DNA of 64,000 bases from Brachybacterium fresconis (GTDB lineage: Bacteria; Actinomycetota; Actinomycetes; Actinomycetales; Dermabacteraceae), in the NCBI RefSeq assembly GCF_017876515.1, contig NZ_JAGIOC010000001.1, positions 3,286,001 through 3,350,000 of the forward strand, in the 5' to 3' direction. Shown here piece by piece: positions 42,002-50,170 of the stretch (positions are counted from its first letter, which is position 1; every line of letters starts with the position of its first letter). The notes beneath the pieces are model-generated. The model worked only from the letters and a program-made list of their open reading frames with translations. It made no database searches and was not told the DNA's origin. Position numbers and translations under genes: made by a program.

Positions 42002-42462
42002 GGACGCCGCGGCTGGGGGTGAAGGCACTGATCGTCCGCGACGGCCACGTGCTCATGAACCGCTACATCGATCCCGACGGCAGCACGGTGTTCGCCCTGC
42101 CCGGCGGCGGCCAGGAGCACGGCGAGGACCAGGTCGCGGCGCTGATCCGCGAGTGCCGCGAGGAGATCGGTGCGCTCATCGAGGTGCACCAGGCGGCGTG
42201 CCTGTTCGAGATCATGATGGATACGCGCATGGTGGACGCATCCCCGATCCCGCCGTTCCACCAGGTCAACGTCGCCTACTGGTGCGGCCTCGCCGAAGGG
42301 GAGGAGCCCGGGAAGGGCACCGAGCCCGATCCGGGGCAGGCGGGCACGGCCTGGTTGCCGCTGGCAGGTCTGGATGCCTACGACGTCCGGCCGACGCGGC
42401 TCGCCCGCTGGCTGGAATCCGACCCCAGCAGCCGTCCGTTCTCGCTGGGGGCCGGGGGCTGA
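41998..42462 (+). CDS. Nudix hydrolase
   Basis: 154 residues with a complete Nudix box near residue 37: GGGQEHGEDQVAAL then IRECREEIGA, which keeps the G-x5-E-x7-R-E-u-x-E-E-x-G-u pattern, so it should be a Mg-dependent pyrophosphohydrolase. The N-terminus MRTPRLGVKALIV is standard. Substrate (nucleotide, NDP-sugar, other) unknown. Translationally coupled to the EIIA gene. Confidence 0.9.
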   Translation: MRTPRLGVKALIVRDGHVLMNRYIDPDGSTVFALPGGGQEHGEDQVAALIRECREEIGALIEVHQAACLFEIMMDTRMVDASPIPPFHQVNVAYWCGLAEGEEPGKGTEPDPGQAGTAWLPLAGLDAYDVRPTRLARWLESDPSSRPFSLGAGG

Positions 42463-42503
42463 GGACCCGCCGTCGGCCCGACGACCTCCCCCGCTGACCC
42501 GCC

Positions 42504-43148
42504 TCAGTGGCCGAGGTTGAGGTGCGCGCGGTGGTGATCGCTCGTCTCGACCAGATCGACCAGACCGAGGGCGTAGTCCGCGGCGGAGATCACGCCGCCG
42601 TCGCTCTGGACCGCGACGTCGTCGCCGAGTCGATAGCGGCCGAGCTGCTCGGCGGGCAGATGCGCGCCGAACCTCAGAGCCGGGCTCACGAACAGCCAGT
42701 CGAGCGTCGCGGGTGTGGCCGGGAGGTCCTCGATGATGAACGCCGCTCCCTCTCGGATCTCCTCGTGGAGCTCCTCGGGGATGCCGCTGAGGTCGCTCAC
42801 GAAACGATCCGCTCCGGGCGCGGGACGCAGCGAGGAGGCGCCGCCGACGATGATCAGACGCACGCCGGTGGCATCGGCCACGCGGGCGATGGCCCGGTGG
42901 GAATCGCGCCAGGTCCCGGCCTGCGCGCCGCGAGGGGCGAGCGCGTCGACCACGACGTCGGCGTCGGCGATGGCCCAGGACAGCGTCGCCTCGTCGCCGG
43001 CATCGCCCTGGAGGTAGGTCACGTGAGGAACCGGCTCCTCAGGGGCCGAGCGGCTCAGCGCGGTGACCTGGTGGCCGCGTCCGGCGGCCTCGGCGACGAT
43101 GGCGGAACCGGCGTAGCCGGTGCCTCCGATGACGGTGATGCGAGACAT
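42504..43148 (-). CDS. NAD(P)H-binding epimerase-like protein (NmrA/YwnB type)
   Basis: 214-residue Rossmann protein; the dinucleotide loop is ITVIGGTGYAGSAIV at residues 4-18. The rest (VVVDALAPRG, IIVGGASSLRP, SPALRFG) fits the short atypical SDR group with YwnB/YhfK, which act as NAD(P)-dependent reductases or redox sensors. AAAGG precedes the ATG. It is divergent from an HxlR regulator with 88 bp between the starts, which is typical for HxlR target genes. Confidence 0.86.
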   Translation of the reverse strand: MSRITVIGGTGYAGSAIVAEAAGRGHQVTALSRSAPEEPVPHVTYLQGDAGDEATLSWAIADADVVVDALAPRGAQAGTWRDSHRAIARVADATGVRLIIVGGASSLRPAPGADRFVSDLSGIPEELHEEIREGAAFIIEDLPATPATLDWLFVSPALRFGAHLPAEQLGRYRLGDDVAVQSDGGVISAADYALGLVDLVETSDHHRAHLNLGH

Positions 43149-43203
43149 GAGATGCCTTTCTGTGCACGGGGTGGCGTCGGAACCGACGTCTCGATTACCG
43201 TAG

Positions 43204-43216
43204 GAGAGCAGCTCTC
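43204..43216. promoter_or_regulatory. dyad in the HxlR divergent gap
   Basis: GAGAGC-A-GCTCTC, perfect 6-bp arms, midway between the divergent starts; candidate HxlR operator by position only. Confidence 0.4.
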
Positions 43217-43236
43217 TGTTGGGAAGAAGGCACTTC

Positions 43237-43662
43237 GTGGTAACCACTGGCACTGGCACTGGCACTGGCACTGGCACTGGCACTGGCACTGACACTGACA
43301 CCGCCCCGGCGATCAGTCCGTACCGGGCGGGCTGCCCGAGCCGTCACATCCTCGATCGCATCGGGGACCGCTGGACGGTGCTCATCGTCGTCGCCCTCTG
43401 GGACGGCAGCGCCCGCTTCTCGGAGCTGGGCCGACAGGTCGAGGGCATCTCGCAGAAGATGCTCACCCAGACGCTGCGCGGACTCGAGCGGGACGGGCTC
43501 GTGCGCCGGACGGTCCATCCCGAGGTCCCCGTCCGCGTCGAGTACGAGCTCACCGAGGCGGGCCGGACCCTGCGCGAGCCGTTGCGTGCGCTGCAGGAAT
43601 GGGCCATCACCTACCTGTCCGACATCACGGAGTCGCAGGAGGCCTACGACAGCGCACGGTGA
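43237..43662 (+). CDS. HxlR family transcriptional regulator with Thr-Gly repeat N-terminus
   Basis: 141 residues. The winged-helix core is standard: [20 protein letters not shown], then [20 protein letters not shown] and [14 protein letters not shown]. The HxlR cysteine near the start of the domain is present. The N-terminus is unusual: VVT, seven Thr-Gly pairs, two Thr-Asp pairs, encoded by a hexanucleotide repeat. GTG at 43237 is chosen for AAGAAGG 6 nt upstream; a TTG at 43219 is in frame. Likely represses the divergent NAD(P)-binding gene. Confidence 0.86.
   Translation: MVTTGTGTGTGTGTGTGTDTDTAPAISPYRAGCPSRHILDRIGDRWTVLIVVALWDGSARFSELGRQVEGISQKMLTQTLRGLERDGLVRRTVHPEVPVRVEYELTEAGRTLREPLRALQEWAITYLSDITESQEAYDSAR
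43246..43299 (+). repeat. hexanucleotide repeat (ACTGGC)7(ACTGAC)2 in the HxlR gene
   Basis: Seven perfect ACTGGC units followed by two ACTGAC units, in frame as Thr-Gly and Thr-Asp. Changes in copy number would not shift the frame but would alter the N-terminal tail. Confidence 0.97.
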
Positions 43663-43800
43663 ACGAGGTCGGACCGGCGGATCCGCCGATCGCGACCATC
43701 GGTGCGTCCCGACGCGCACCGACGCCGACTGTGGTGCCGTGGGTCCGGGTCAGAGTCCGAGTCCTGATTGGGGTCCGGGTCCGGGTTCTGGCAGGTGGCG

Positions 43801-44817
43801 TCATCCGCGCTGCGGATCGATGTGGATCTTGGGCCCGGCTCCCGCCCCGTCCGGCCGGGCACCCGCGAGGACTCCCGCCACCTCGTCCAGCCCGATGGTC
43901 GCCGCGATGAGCGGGCGGGGGTCGACGGACCCGTCGGCGTAGGCGGCGATGGTCTCCTCGAGCGCGGGGGAGGCGCTGAGCACACCGACGACGGTGAGGT
44001 CGCCGAGCACGAGATCGCGGGTGTCGATGCGGCTCGGCTCCTCGGCCAGCCCGATCAGGACCACGCGTCCGCCCGGCTCGACGCGCGAGAGCGCCCAGGG
44101 CGGGAGCTCCGCGGAGGGCGCGGCGTCGATGATCGCGTCCACCGGCAGATCCGGCAGGGTCTCCTGCGTCCACACGTGTGCCAGTCCCAGCGAGCGGGCG
44201 AACTCCAGCCCCGGCCCGGCCAGCCCCAGCAGGTGCACCTCCGCTCCGGAGGCGCGGGCGAACAGCGCGCACAGCAGACCGATCGTGCCCGGTCCCATGA
44301 TCAGCACCCGGTGCCCGGGAGCCAGGGCCGCGCCCTGGACGGCGCGCAGAGCGTTGCCTCCGGGTTCGACGAGGGCGCCGAGAGCCGGGTCGAGCTGATC
44401 GGGCAGCAGGTGGAGCGAGGAGGCGGGCACGGTGAGCTGCTCGGCCAGCGCTCCGGGCCGATCGCCGCGGATCCCCACCTCCTGGCGCGCCGCGCACACG
44501 TGCTGGTGTCCGCGCAGGCAGCGTCGGCAGCGGCCACAGCCCAGCATGGTGTCGCCCATGACCCGTCGGCCGCTCCATCCCGGATCCACGCCGTCGCCGA
44601 GCTGAGAGACCGTACCCATCCACTCGTGCCCGATGCGCATCGGGAAGCGGGCGTGACCGGAGCGGAGGTAGGCCATGCTCCCGGCGAAGAACTCGAGATC
44701 GGTGCCGCAGATCCCCACGCGCTGCACGTCGACCACCACCTCACCGGGCGCCGCGAGAGGCGGGGCGACGTCGCCCGCGGCAGCCTCGCCGGGGCCGGTG
44801 ATCACCAGTGCGCGCAT
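43801..44817 (-). CDS. zinc-dependent alcohol/polyol dehydrogenase
   Basis: 338-residue medium-chain dehydrogenase. Catalytic zinc ligands lie in VGICGTDLEFF and IGHEWMG; the structural zinc cysteines in CGRCRRCLRGHQHVC; NAD binding in HRVLIMGPGTIGLLCALF near 170. Such enzymes oxidise sugars, polyols or threonine. It is divergent from a sugar-acid dehydratase gene, which suggests an oxidative sugar pathway (sugar to lactone/acid to 2-keto-3-deoxy acid). AGGAGC lies before the ATG. The 138-bp gap downstream has short GGTCCGGGTC repeats only. Confidence 0.88.
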   Translation of the reverse strand: MRALVITGPGEAAAGDVAPPLAAPGEVVVDVQRVGICGTDLEFFAGSMAYLRSGHARFPMRIGHEWMGTVSQLGDGVDPGWSGRRVMGDTMLGCGRCRRCLRGHQHVCAARQEVGIRGDRPGALAEQLTVPASSLHLLPDQLDPALGALVEPGGNALRAVQGAALAPGHRVLIMGPGTIGLLCALFARASGAEVHLLGLAGPGLEFARSLGLAHVWTQETLPDLPVDAIIDAAPSAELPPWALSRVEPGGRVVLIGLAEEPSRIDTRDLVLGDLTVVGVLSASPALEETIAAYADGSVDPRPLIAATIGLDEVAGVLAGARPDGAGAGPKIHIDPQRG

Positions 44818-44926
44818 CGGGGCAGCTCCTGTCGGGGGTCGGTCTCACCTGCGGACTCATCGTTCCGGAGGGGTCGAGGTGACGTAGCATGCGGGCATTC
44901 CACACAGTAGACCGCCGTTTCGGGGA

Positions 44927-46651
44927 ATGGAATCAGCAATGGAGCTTCGCAGCAGCCAGTGGTACGCGGGCGAGGACCGCAACGCCTACATCCACCGCGC
45001 CTGGATGCGTCGGGGAGTGCCCGACGACGCGTTCCGCGGCCGCCCCCAGATCGCGATCGCCAACACCGCCAGCGACCTCACCCCCTGCAACGCGCACCTG
45101 ACCGGCGTCGCGCAGTTCGTCAAGAACGGGATCCTCGAGGCCGGCGGCGTGCCCCAGGAGCTGCCGGTGGTCTCCCTCGGTGAGACCAATGTGCGCCCCA
45201 CCGCGATGCTCTGGCGGAACATGGCCGCGATGAGCACCGAGGAGATGCTGCGTGCCAACCCTGTCGACGGCGTGGTGCTGCTGGGCGGCTGCGACAAGAC
45301 CATCCCCTCCCTGCTCATGGCGGCCGCCAGCGTCGACATCCCCGCGGTGGTGGTGCCCGGTGGGCCCATGCTCAACGGCACCTTCCGCGGCGCCCCGCTG
45401 GGCTGCGGCACGGGGGTGTGGAAGCTCAGCGAGGAGGTGCGCGCCGGGACGCTCTCGCAGGAGGACTTCACCCGCTCGGAGTCCGCGATGATCCGCAGCG
45501 CCGGGCACTGCAACACCATGGGCACCGCCTCCACGATGGCGCTGGTCGCCGAGGCGCTCGGCACCATCGTGCCCGGCATCGCCGGGACTCCTGCCTCCGA
45601 CGCCCGCCTCAGCGAGGCCGCCCAGCTCACCGGGCGCCTGGCCGTCGATCTGGTGAAGGACGGCCGCACCCCCTCGACCTTCCTCACCAAGGGCTCCTTC
45701 CACAACGCGATCGTGGCGCTCGGCGCGATCGGCGGCTCCACCAACGCCGTGGTGCATCTGCTCGCGATCGCCGGCCGCCTCGGCATCGACCTCACGGTGG
45801 AGGACTTCGACCGCATCGGCTCCCATGTGCCGCTGCTGGTGGACCTCCAACCCGCCGGCCGCCACCTCATGGAGGACCTCTTCCGCGCCGGCGGCCTGCT
45901 CGCCGTGCTGCGCGAAGTGAAGGACCTGCTGGACCCGGAGGCGCTGACCATCACGGGAAAGCCCCTCGTGGACCACCTCGAGGACGCGGAGATCTTCGAC
46001 CGCGAGGTCATCTCCGGGCGGGAGAGTCCGGTCCAGGACGACGCCGGCATCGCCCTGCTGCGCGGCAACCTCGCGCCCGACGGCGCCATCATCAAACCCG
46101 CCGCCGCCACCGGTGAGCTGCTCCAGCACCGCGGCAGGGCGCTCGTCTTCGACAGCATCGAGGACTTCCGTGCTCGGATCGACGATCCCGAGCTCGAGGT
46201 CGACGCAGACTCCGTCATGATCCTGCGAGGCTGCGGCCCCAAGGGCTATCCGGGCATGCCCGAGGTCGCCAACATGCCGCTGCCCACCAAGCTGCTCGAG
46301 CAGGGCGTGCGGGACATGGTGCGCATCTGCGACGGTCGCATGTCCGGCACCGCCTACGGCACCGTGATCCTCCACGTCGCGCCGGAAGCCGCTGCGGGCG
46401 GACCGCTCGGTCTGGTGCGCACGGGCGACTGGATCGTGCTGGACGTGGCCGGGCGGCGTCTGGACGTGGAGCTCGGCGACCAGGAGCTGGCGGCGCGCGA
46501 GCCGTCCTCCGCGATGACCGAGGCGTTCGCCGCGCCGGCGCGGGGGTGGGAGCGGCTGTACGTCGACCACGTCCAGCAGGCCGACACCGGCGCCGACCTC
46601 GACTTCCTCGTCGGCGCGAGCGGCTCCGAGGTGGGGCGCGAATCGCACTGA
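44927..46651 (+). CDS. IlvD/Edd family sugar-acid dehydratase
   Basis: 574-residue Fe-S dehydratase. Cluster and Mg motifs: NTASDLTPCNAHL, LLGGCDKTIPSLLMA, and AGHCNTMGTASTM. The N-terminus RSSQWYAGEDRNAYIHRAW with GRPQIAIANT resembles arabonate/xylonate-type dehydratases more than valine-pathway IlvD. It probably dehydrates an aldonic acid to a 2-keto-3-deoxy acid. The start could be the ATG at 44927 or 44939; neither has a good Shine-Dalgarno. Divergent from the zinc dehydrogenase gene. Confidence 0.88.
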   Translation: MESAMELRSSQWYAGEDRNAYIHRAWMRRGVPDDAFRGRPQIAIANTASDLTPCNAHLTGVAQFVKNGILEAGGVPQELPVVSLGETNVRPTAMLWRNMAAMSTEEMLRANPVDGVVLLGGCDKTIPSLLMAAASVDIPAVVVPGGPMLNGTFRGAPLGCGTGVWKLSEEVRAGTLSQEDFTRSESAMIRSAGHCNTMGTASTMALVAEALGTIVPGIAGTPASDARLSEAAQLTGRLAVDLVKDGRTPSTFLTKGSFHNAIVALGAIGGSTNAVVHLLAIAGRLGIDLTVEDFDRIGSHVPLLVDLQPAGRHLMEDLFRAGGLLAVLREVKDLLDPEALTITGKPLVDHLEDAEIFDREVISGRESPVQDDAGIALLRGNLAPDGAIIKPAAATGELLQHRGRALVFDSIEDFRARIDDPELEVDADSVMILRGCGPKGYPGMPEVANMPLPTKLLEQGVRDMVRICDGRMSGTAYGTVILHVAPEAAAGGPLGLVRTGDWIVLDVAGRRLDVELGDQELAAREPSSAMTEAFAAPARGWERLYVDHVQQADTGADLDFLVGASGSEVGRESH

Positions 46652-46915
46652 CCGCTGCGCTGGTCCGCTGTCGCTCGACCCCGCGCCGGCCTCCAAGCCC
46701 CTGCGCGGTCGAGAAGGGTGCCGGATTCGGGTACGGAATTCGTCATGGTTCCGCCGCCCTCGCCCCGGGGTGTGCCCCGTGCGGGACGCCTGTGTCCCGA
46801 CCGAGGGGCGTGACGTCCAGCTCTGGATGAACGTCCTGGTCGCACCCGGAGGAAAGCGTTAGCCTAGGGGAGTCCGTTCGCGGCGTCCCGCCGCCCCCCG
46901 ATCCCGAGGAGCATC
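46652..46915. other. 264-bp intergenic region without a gene
   Basis: No frame with codon bias, no tandem repeat and no strong hairpin seen. It ends with CGAGGAGCATC, the Shine-Dalgarno of the aldo/keto reductase gene, whose promoter must lie here. Confidence 0.6.
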
Positions 46916-47764
46916 ATGCCCGCCTCTCCGTCCATCACCTTCCACGACGGTCGTTCCATCCCGCAGCTCGGCTACGGCGTGTGGCAGGTCGAGAACGAGG
47001 TCGCCGCCGACGTGGTCGTCCAGGCCCTCGAGGCCGGCTACCGCCACGTCGACACCGCCCGTGGCTACAACAACGAGGCCGGCGTCGGCACCGCGCTGAA
47101 GACCGCAGGTCTGACCCGTGACGACGTGTTCGTGACCTCCAAGGTCCCCAACCAGGACCAGGGCCGCGACAAGACGCTCGCCTCCTTCGACGGCACCATG
47201 GCCGACCTCGGCCTCGAGCAGCTCGACCTCTACCTGATCCACTGGCCGGCACCCTCCAAGGGCCTCGCCGTGGAGACCTGGAAGACCCTCATCGAGCTGC
47301 AGGAGCAGGGCCGCATCCGGTCCATCGGCGTCTCGAACTTCCGCATCGAGGACCTCGAGAAGCTCGAGGCCGAGACCGGTGTGCTGCCCGTGCTCAACCA
47401 GATCGAGCTGCACCCCTACTTCAACCAGCCCGAGCTGCGCGAGTTCCACGCCTCGAAGAACATCGTCACCGAGTCCTGGTCCCCGCTGGGCCAGGGTGGC
47501 GGCGAGCTCGAGGATCCGGTCATCCAGAAGATCGCCGAGGCCCACGGTGTCGACATCGCCCAGGTCGTCATCGCCTGGAACCTGGCGCTGGGCAACGTGG
47601 TGATCCCGAAGTCCGTGACCCCGAAGCGCATCGTCTCCAACCTCGCCTCTCTCGAGGTCGAGCTCACCGATGACGAGGTCGCGCAGATCACCGCCCTGCA
47701 CAAGGGTGCCGAAGGCCGCCGCGGCGGCAACCCGGACGACATGGTCGCTCACCAGGGCGCCTGA
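46916..47764 (+). CDS. aldo/keto reductase
   Basis: 282-residue NADPH-dependent (beta/alpha)8 reductase of the 2,5-diketo-gluconate reductase group. The catalytic tetrad is visible: D and Y in YRHVDTARGYNNEAGVG, K in FVTSKVPNQ, H in LYLIHWP. GRIRSIGVSNF and VIPKSVTP are the other family signatures, the latter binding NADPH. ATG with CGAGGAG upstream. Monocistronic; converges with the TetR gene at 47934. Confidence 0.94.
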   Translation: MPASPSITFHDGRSIPQLGYGVWQVENEVAADVVVQALEAGYRHVDTARGYNNEAGVGTALKTAGLTRDDVFVTSKVPNQDQGRDKTLASFDGTMADLGLEQLDLYLIHWPAPSKGLAVETWKTLIELQEQGRIRSIGVSNFRIEDLEKLEAETGVLPVLNQIELHPYFNQPELREFHASKNIVTESWSPLGQGGGELEDPVIQKIAEAHGVDIAQVVIAWNLALGNVVIPKSVTPKRIVSNLASLEVELTDDEVAQITALHKGAEGRRGGNPDDMVAHQGA

Positions 47765-47780
47765 GCCCCGTCGGGCCCCA

Positions 47781-47830
47781 CGAGGCCCGACGAGGCCCGA
47801 CGAGGCCCGACGAGGCCCGACGAGGCCCTA
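47781..47830. repeat. 10-bp tandem repeat, five copies
   Basis: CGAGGCCCGA four times and CGAGGCCCTA once, just after the aldo/keto reductase stop and before the palindrome at 47837. Confidence 0.97.
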
Positions 47831-47836
47831 CGACAC

Positions 47837-47888
47837 ACGCCATTGCGCGCTGTGCTTCCACCACGGGAAGCACAGCGCGCAATGGCGT
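47837..47888. repeat. palindrome with 23-nt arms (family A)
   Basis: The arm core CATTGCGCGCTGTGCTTCC is followed by a 6-nt loop and the exact complement. It lies between convergent genes. The left arm is identical over 23 nt to the one at 50067. Confidence 0.9.
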
Positions 47889-47933
47889 TCAGGTGAGGGC
47901 AGCGCGTGGCCGCTCTCGCCGGAGCATGAGTGG

Positions 47934-48884
47934 TCACCGGATCCGCGTCCCGGTCTCGTGCAGCACCGACAGCTCGAGCGGGGCCGGCGGGGGCAGCGGA
48001 GCGGTGTGCCCGGCGCGCGCGGCCTGGAGCACATAGGCCACCAGGCGTCGCGCTGCGGCCACCGCGGTCGATGCCGGCTGCGCTGCGAGGGGATCCACGG
48101 CGAGCAGCAACAGATAGACGTCGCTGTGGTCGAAGTCCGGCCGCAGGGTGCCGGCATCCTTCGCCCGCTGCACCAGGTCGGCCAGTCCCTCTTCGGCGCG
48201 GATGCTCGTCACCTCCACGTCCACTGCACCCGGGTAGCGGGCCAGGAACGCGGCGCTGAAACCCCGGCTGCGGGCCTGCATCTCGGTCACGGTGGTCAGC
48301 AGTCGCACCAGCCCCCGCCAGGGATCCTCGTCGGCCACGGCTCGGGCGAGGACCGCATCGCACTCGGCGAGCTGTTCGGCGAAGACAGCCGCGACGAGCT
48401 CGTGGCGGGTGGGGAAGCGACGGTACAGCGTCGCCGGGCTCAACCCGGCCCGTCGGGCGATCGCGCCGAGCGGCACGTCGATGCCGCGGATCGTGAACAG
48501 CTCTCGGGCAGCGGTGATCAGGAGATCCCGATTCTCACGGGCATCGGAGCGCAGCCGGGTCGAGCCGGTCCCGGCACTCCTGGAGGGTCCCGCCCCGCTG
48601 CTCCCGGAACCGCTGACCTCGGTGGGGCGGCTCCCGGACCGGCTGCTCTCGGTGGGGCTGCTCTCGGTGGGGCTGCTCTCGGTGGGGCGGCTCCCGGACC
48701 GGCTGCTCTCGGTGGGGCGGCTCCCGGACCGGCTGCTCTCGGTGGGGCGGCTCCCGGACCGGCTGCTCTCGGTGGGGCGGCTCCCGGGCCGGCTGCTCTC
48801 GGTGGGGCGGCTCCCGGGCCGGCTGCTCGGGGTGTTCCCGTCGGCCCCCGCGCCGTCGGCGATCTGCGAGTGATCCTCCTGCAT
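47934..48884 (-). CDS. TetR family regulator with a long repetitive N-terminal extension
   Basis: 316 residues, about 110 more than usual. The HTH domain begins near 113: [49 protein letters not shown]. Residues 21-90 are a repeat of [10 protein letters not shown] decapeptides with two shortened SPTES units, probably disordered. ATG at 48884 has AGGAGG-like sequence upstream (AGGAGGATCACTCG region lies inside the gene start, so the Shine-Dalgarno is unclear). The operator palindrome ACTTCCAC-N5-GTGGAAGT begins 2 nt upstream of the start codon. It is divergent from the zinc-free oxidoreductase gene it most likely represses. Confidence 0.85.
   Translation of the reverse strand: MQEDHSQIADGAGADGNTPSSRPGSRPTESSRPGSRPTESSRSGSRPTESSRSGSRPTESSRSGSRPTESSPTESSPTESSRSGSRPTEVSGSGSSGAGPSRSAGTGSTRLRSDARENRDLLITAARELFTIRGIDVPLGAIARRAGLSPATLYRRFPTRHELVAAVFAEQLAECDAVLARAVADEDPWRGLVRLLTTVTEMQARSRGFSAAFLARYPGAVDVEVTSIRAEEGLADLVQRAKDAGTLRPDFDHSDVYLLLLAVDPLAAQPASTAVAAARRLVAYVLQAARAGHTAPLPPPAPLELSVLHETGTRIR
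48617..48828 (-). repeat. 30-bp tandem repeat coding for the TetR N-terminus
   Basis: About seven units of CTCGGTGGGGCGGCTCCCGG plus ten bases, including two shortened 15-bp units; all in frame. Neighbouring copies differ by one base or none, pointing to recent expansion. Confidence 0.95.
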
Positions 48885-48885
48885 G

Positions 48886-48906
48886 ACTTCCACTCTAGGT
48901 GGAAGT
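48886..48906. promoter_or_regulatory. TetR operator candidate
   Basis: ACTTCCAC-TCTAG-GTGGAAGT, perfect 8-bp arms, directly in front of the TetR gene. A second dyad follows (GGAAGTG at 48901, CACTTCC at 48920). Both would cover promoters in the 111-bp divergent gap. Confidence 0.65.
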
Positions 48907-48995
48907 GGAAGAGTGTGTTCACTTCCGGGGTTGTGGTGATGGTTCGGTGCGCCAGGTGCCGTCACGAGAGCTGCTCACGAAAGACGAGGACACCC

Positions 48996-49973
48996 ATGCA
49001 GACCATGCAGACCATGCAGACCATGCGGGCCGCGATGTACGACAGCTACGGAGGGCCGGAGGTGCTCTACGTCGCTGAGGTCCCGGTGCCGGAGCCCTCC
49101 GCCGGGGAGGTGCTCGTGCGGGTCCGCGCCTCGAGCATCAACGGTGGCGAACTCGCCGTCCGTGCCGGGACGCTGCGCCTGCTCACGGGTCGGAGATTCC
49201 CGAGGAAGCTCGGCCTCGACCTCGTCGGAGAGGTCGTCGCCCTCGGCGCCGACGTCACCACGGTGACGGTGGGGGACCGGGTATGGGGGACCGTCGAGGA
49301 GATCGAGTCAGGGGCGACGGCGCAGTACGCCCTCGTGCGCCCCGACAAGATCGCGAAGGCACCGAGCGGCCCCAGCGCCGTCGAGTCCGTATCCCTGGTC
49401 GCCGGCGGCACGACGGCGATCACCGCGCTGCGTGACCATGCCGGCCTCAAGCCGGGGGAGCGGCTCCTGGTGCGGGGCGCGAGCGGCGGGGTCGGCAGCC
49501 TCGCCGTGCAGATCGGACACCTGTACGGCGCGCACGTCACCGGGCTCGCTGGTGCGAAGACCCTCGACTTCGTACGCTCCCTCGGAGCCGACGAGGCCCT
49601 CGACTACCGCACCACGGCGCCCGAGGAGCTGGGACGTTTCGACGTCGTCCTCGACACCGCCGGGACCGAGCACCGCCGCTACCGGCGCCTGCTCGCCCCG
49701 GGCGGGCGGATGGTCGCCGTCAGCCTCGACTTCGCTCGCCTCGCCCCGAGCATCGCCTACCTCGCGACATCGGCCCGCCACGGCGCACGCCGCGTGCGGT
49801 TCTTCCGCGGTGATCCGCGCAGTGACCTGTTCGCGGAGCTGACCCGCCTCGTCGACAGCGGGGACGTGCGCCCGGTGGTCGATACGGTCCATCCCCTGGA
49901 GGACATCGCTGTCGCCCATCGCGCCCTGGCGGCCGGCGGGGTGCGCGGCAAGCACGTGGTGGACATCGGGTGA
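48996..49973 (+). CDS. zinc-free quinone oxidoreductase-like protein (MDR family)
   Basis: 325-residue NADPH-dependent medium-chain reductase. VPEPSAGEVLVRVRASSING at the front, LGLDLVGEVVALGADV, and the nucleotide loop RLLVRGASGGVGSLAVQ near 170; no zinc-binding cysteines. Such enzymes reduce quinones or enones and are often repressed by a divergent TetR, as here. The N-terminus MQTMQTMQTMRAAM comes from a triplicated ATGCAGACC, giving four in-frame ATGs; GAGGA precedes the first. The real start may be the M at residue 10 or 14. Confidence 0.9.
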   Translation: MQTMQTMQTMRAAMYDSYGGPEVLYVAEVPVPEPSAGEVLVRVRASSINGGELAVRAGTLRLLTGRRFPRKLGLDLVGEVVALGADVTTVTVGDRVWGTVEEIESGATAQYALVRPDKIAKAPSGPSAVESVSLVAGGTTAITALRDHAGLKPGERLLVRGASGGVGSLAVQIGHLYGAHVTGLAGAKTLDFVRSLGADEALDYRTTAPEELGRFDVVLDTAGTEHRRYRRLLAPGGRMVAVSLDFARLAPSIAYLATSARHGARRVRFFRGDPRSDLFAELTRLVDSGDVRPVVDTVHPLEDIAVAHRALAAGGVRGKHVVDIG

Positions 49974-50066
49974 GTGGCAGCCTCTTCGCGACCCGGCCGC
50001 CGGCGAGGTGAGAGAACGGAGACCAGGAGGCTCGTCCTCCTCGACGCCCGGTCCGTGGCCTGACGC

Positions 50067-50118
50067 ACGCCATTGCGCGCTGTGCTTCCAAGGACGGAAG
50101 CACAGCGCGCAATCGCGT
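50067..50118. repeat. palindrome with 23-nt arms, second near-identical copy (family A)
   Basis: Left arm identical to that at 47837; right arm differs at one base; loop of 6 nt differs. Here it lies between two plus-strand genes. With the copy at 47837 it brackets the TetR/oxidoreductase pair. Confidence 0.9.
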
Positions 50119-50158
50119 CTGGCTGGTGCCCCTTCGCATCGGGCCGCTGGCCACGCCG

Positions 50159-50164
50159 TAGGGT
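50159..50164 (+). promoter_or_regulatory. -10 hexamer TAGGGT of a leaderless promoter (serine hydrolase gene)
   Basis: TAGGGT, 6 nt, then ATG at 50171. Confidence 0.5.
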
Positions 50165-50170
50165 CGGAGC

